From Sedimentisphaerales bacterium (lineage in GTDB: Bacteria; Planctomycetota; Phycisphaerae; Sedimentisphaerales; SG8-4): a stretch of DNA of 5,046 nt. Shown here piece by piece: positions 4,868-5,046 of this stretch (its first letter is position 1; every line of letters starts with the position of its first letter). A program made the translations under genes and the position numbers. The notes beneath the pieces were generated by a model that saw only the letters and a program-made list of their open reading frames with translations, was not told the DNA's origin and ran no database searches. Location: assembly GCA_016932895.1 (NCBI GenBank), contig JAFGCA010000040.1:1-5046 (forward strand), in the 5' to 3' direction.

Positions 4868-5046
4868 ATGAGAAAGGCGATGATTCTATTGACGGCGGTT
4901 GCATTGGGTGCGGCGGGTTGTTCGAGCGAGAACCGCAGCGCGGAGAAGAAGCAGCGGGCCGAGATCGAGAGCAAGGTCCGACGCCTGCTGAGCCAGATGA
5001 CCGTGGAGGAGAAGGTCGGGCAGATGACCCAGATCACGCTGCAGCC
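4868..5046 (+). CDS. Family 3 glycoside hydrolase lipoprotein, N-terminus only (3' truncated by window)
   Basis: Only 59 codons are visible. The ATG at 4868 is followed by MRKAMILLTAVALGAAGCSS, a lipoprotein signal peptide with lipobox A15-A16-G17-C18, so the mature protein should be lipid-anchored at C18 in the membrane, facing the periplasm or cell surface. After a short charged linker (about 20-32) comes VRRLLSQMTVEEKVGQMTQI (37-56), the hallmark opening helix of GH3 beta-glucosidases and related exo-acting enzymes (LL..MT.EEK.GQM.Q). This indicates release of terminal sugars from oligosaccharides; substrate specificity cannot be judged because the catalytic Asp and acid/base lie beyond the window. 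AGGGAAAGGGA, about 8 bases upstream, is a fair ribosome binding site. An out-of-frame ATG at 4860 is ignored. The partner of this enzyme in polysaccharide use may be the binding-module protein at the left edge, which is inference. Confidence 0.88.
   Translation, partial: MRKAMILLTAVALGAAGCSSENRSAEKKQRAEIESKVRRLLSQMTVEEKVGQMTQITLQ

Overview
The window looks like a piece of a GC-rich, free-living bacterial chromosome, most likely an uncultured planctomycete (Phycisphaerae/Sedimentisphaerales-like). That placement is inferred from protein style. The C-terminal jelly-roll-like tail at the left edge, the paired secreted proteins of unknown function, the secreted HEAT-repeat protein and the GH3 lipoprotein all resemble genes I associate with polysaccharide-degrading planctomycetes. 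No marker gene confirms it.

Layout: the left edge holds the last 96 codons of a plus-strand gene for a secreted or surface protein ending in a probable carbohydrate-binding-type beta-sandwich, followed by a strong hairpin at 364-399. The middle is a run of four minus-strand genes. In transcription order (right to left) they are a YkgJ-type cysteine-cluster protein (4607-4101), a secreted HEAT-repeat protein (3962-3078), a secreted protein of unknown function (2972-1842) and an M29-like aminopeptidase (1594-590). The gaps are 138, 105 and 247 bases, so this is a loose co-directional cluster rather than a tight operon. The 247-base gap holds a 77-base inverted pair of dispersed REP-like repeats that would fold into a long hairpin and probably isolates the peptidase gene. 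At the right edge, across a 260-base divergent intergenic region, a plus-strand gene begins for a lipoprotein whose first residues match the N-terminus of family 3 glycoside hydrolases. It is cut by the window end.

Three minus-strand starts were moved or decided by clear Shine-Dalgarno sequences: GTG at 1594, GTG at 2972 (31 codons inside the longest ORF) and ATG at 3962 (30 codons inside the longest ORF). The last two changes expose N-terminal signal peptides that the long ORFs hide.

No known defence system, CRISPR array, transposase, tRNA or rRNA was seen. The most interesting observations are three related REP-like repeats of two stem types that differ by compensatory changes, an M29-like peptidase lacking the family's usual active-site tyrosine, two adjacent exported proteins of unknown function, and a start-stop mini-ORF directly upstream of one of them. 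I do not see convincing evidence for a complete new multi-gene system here.
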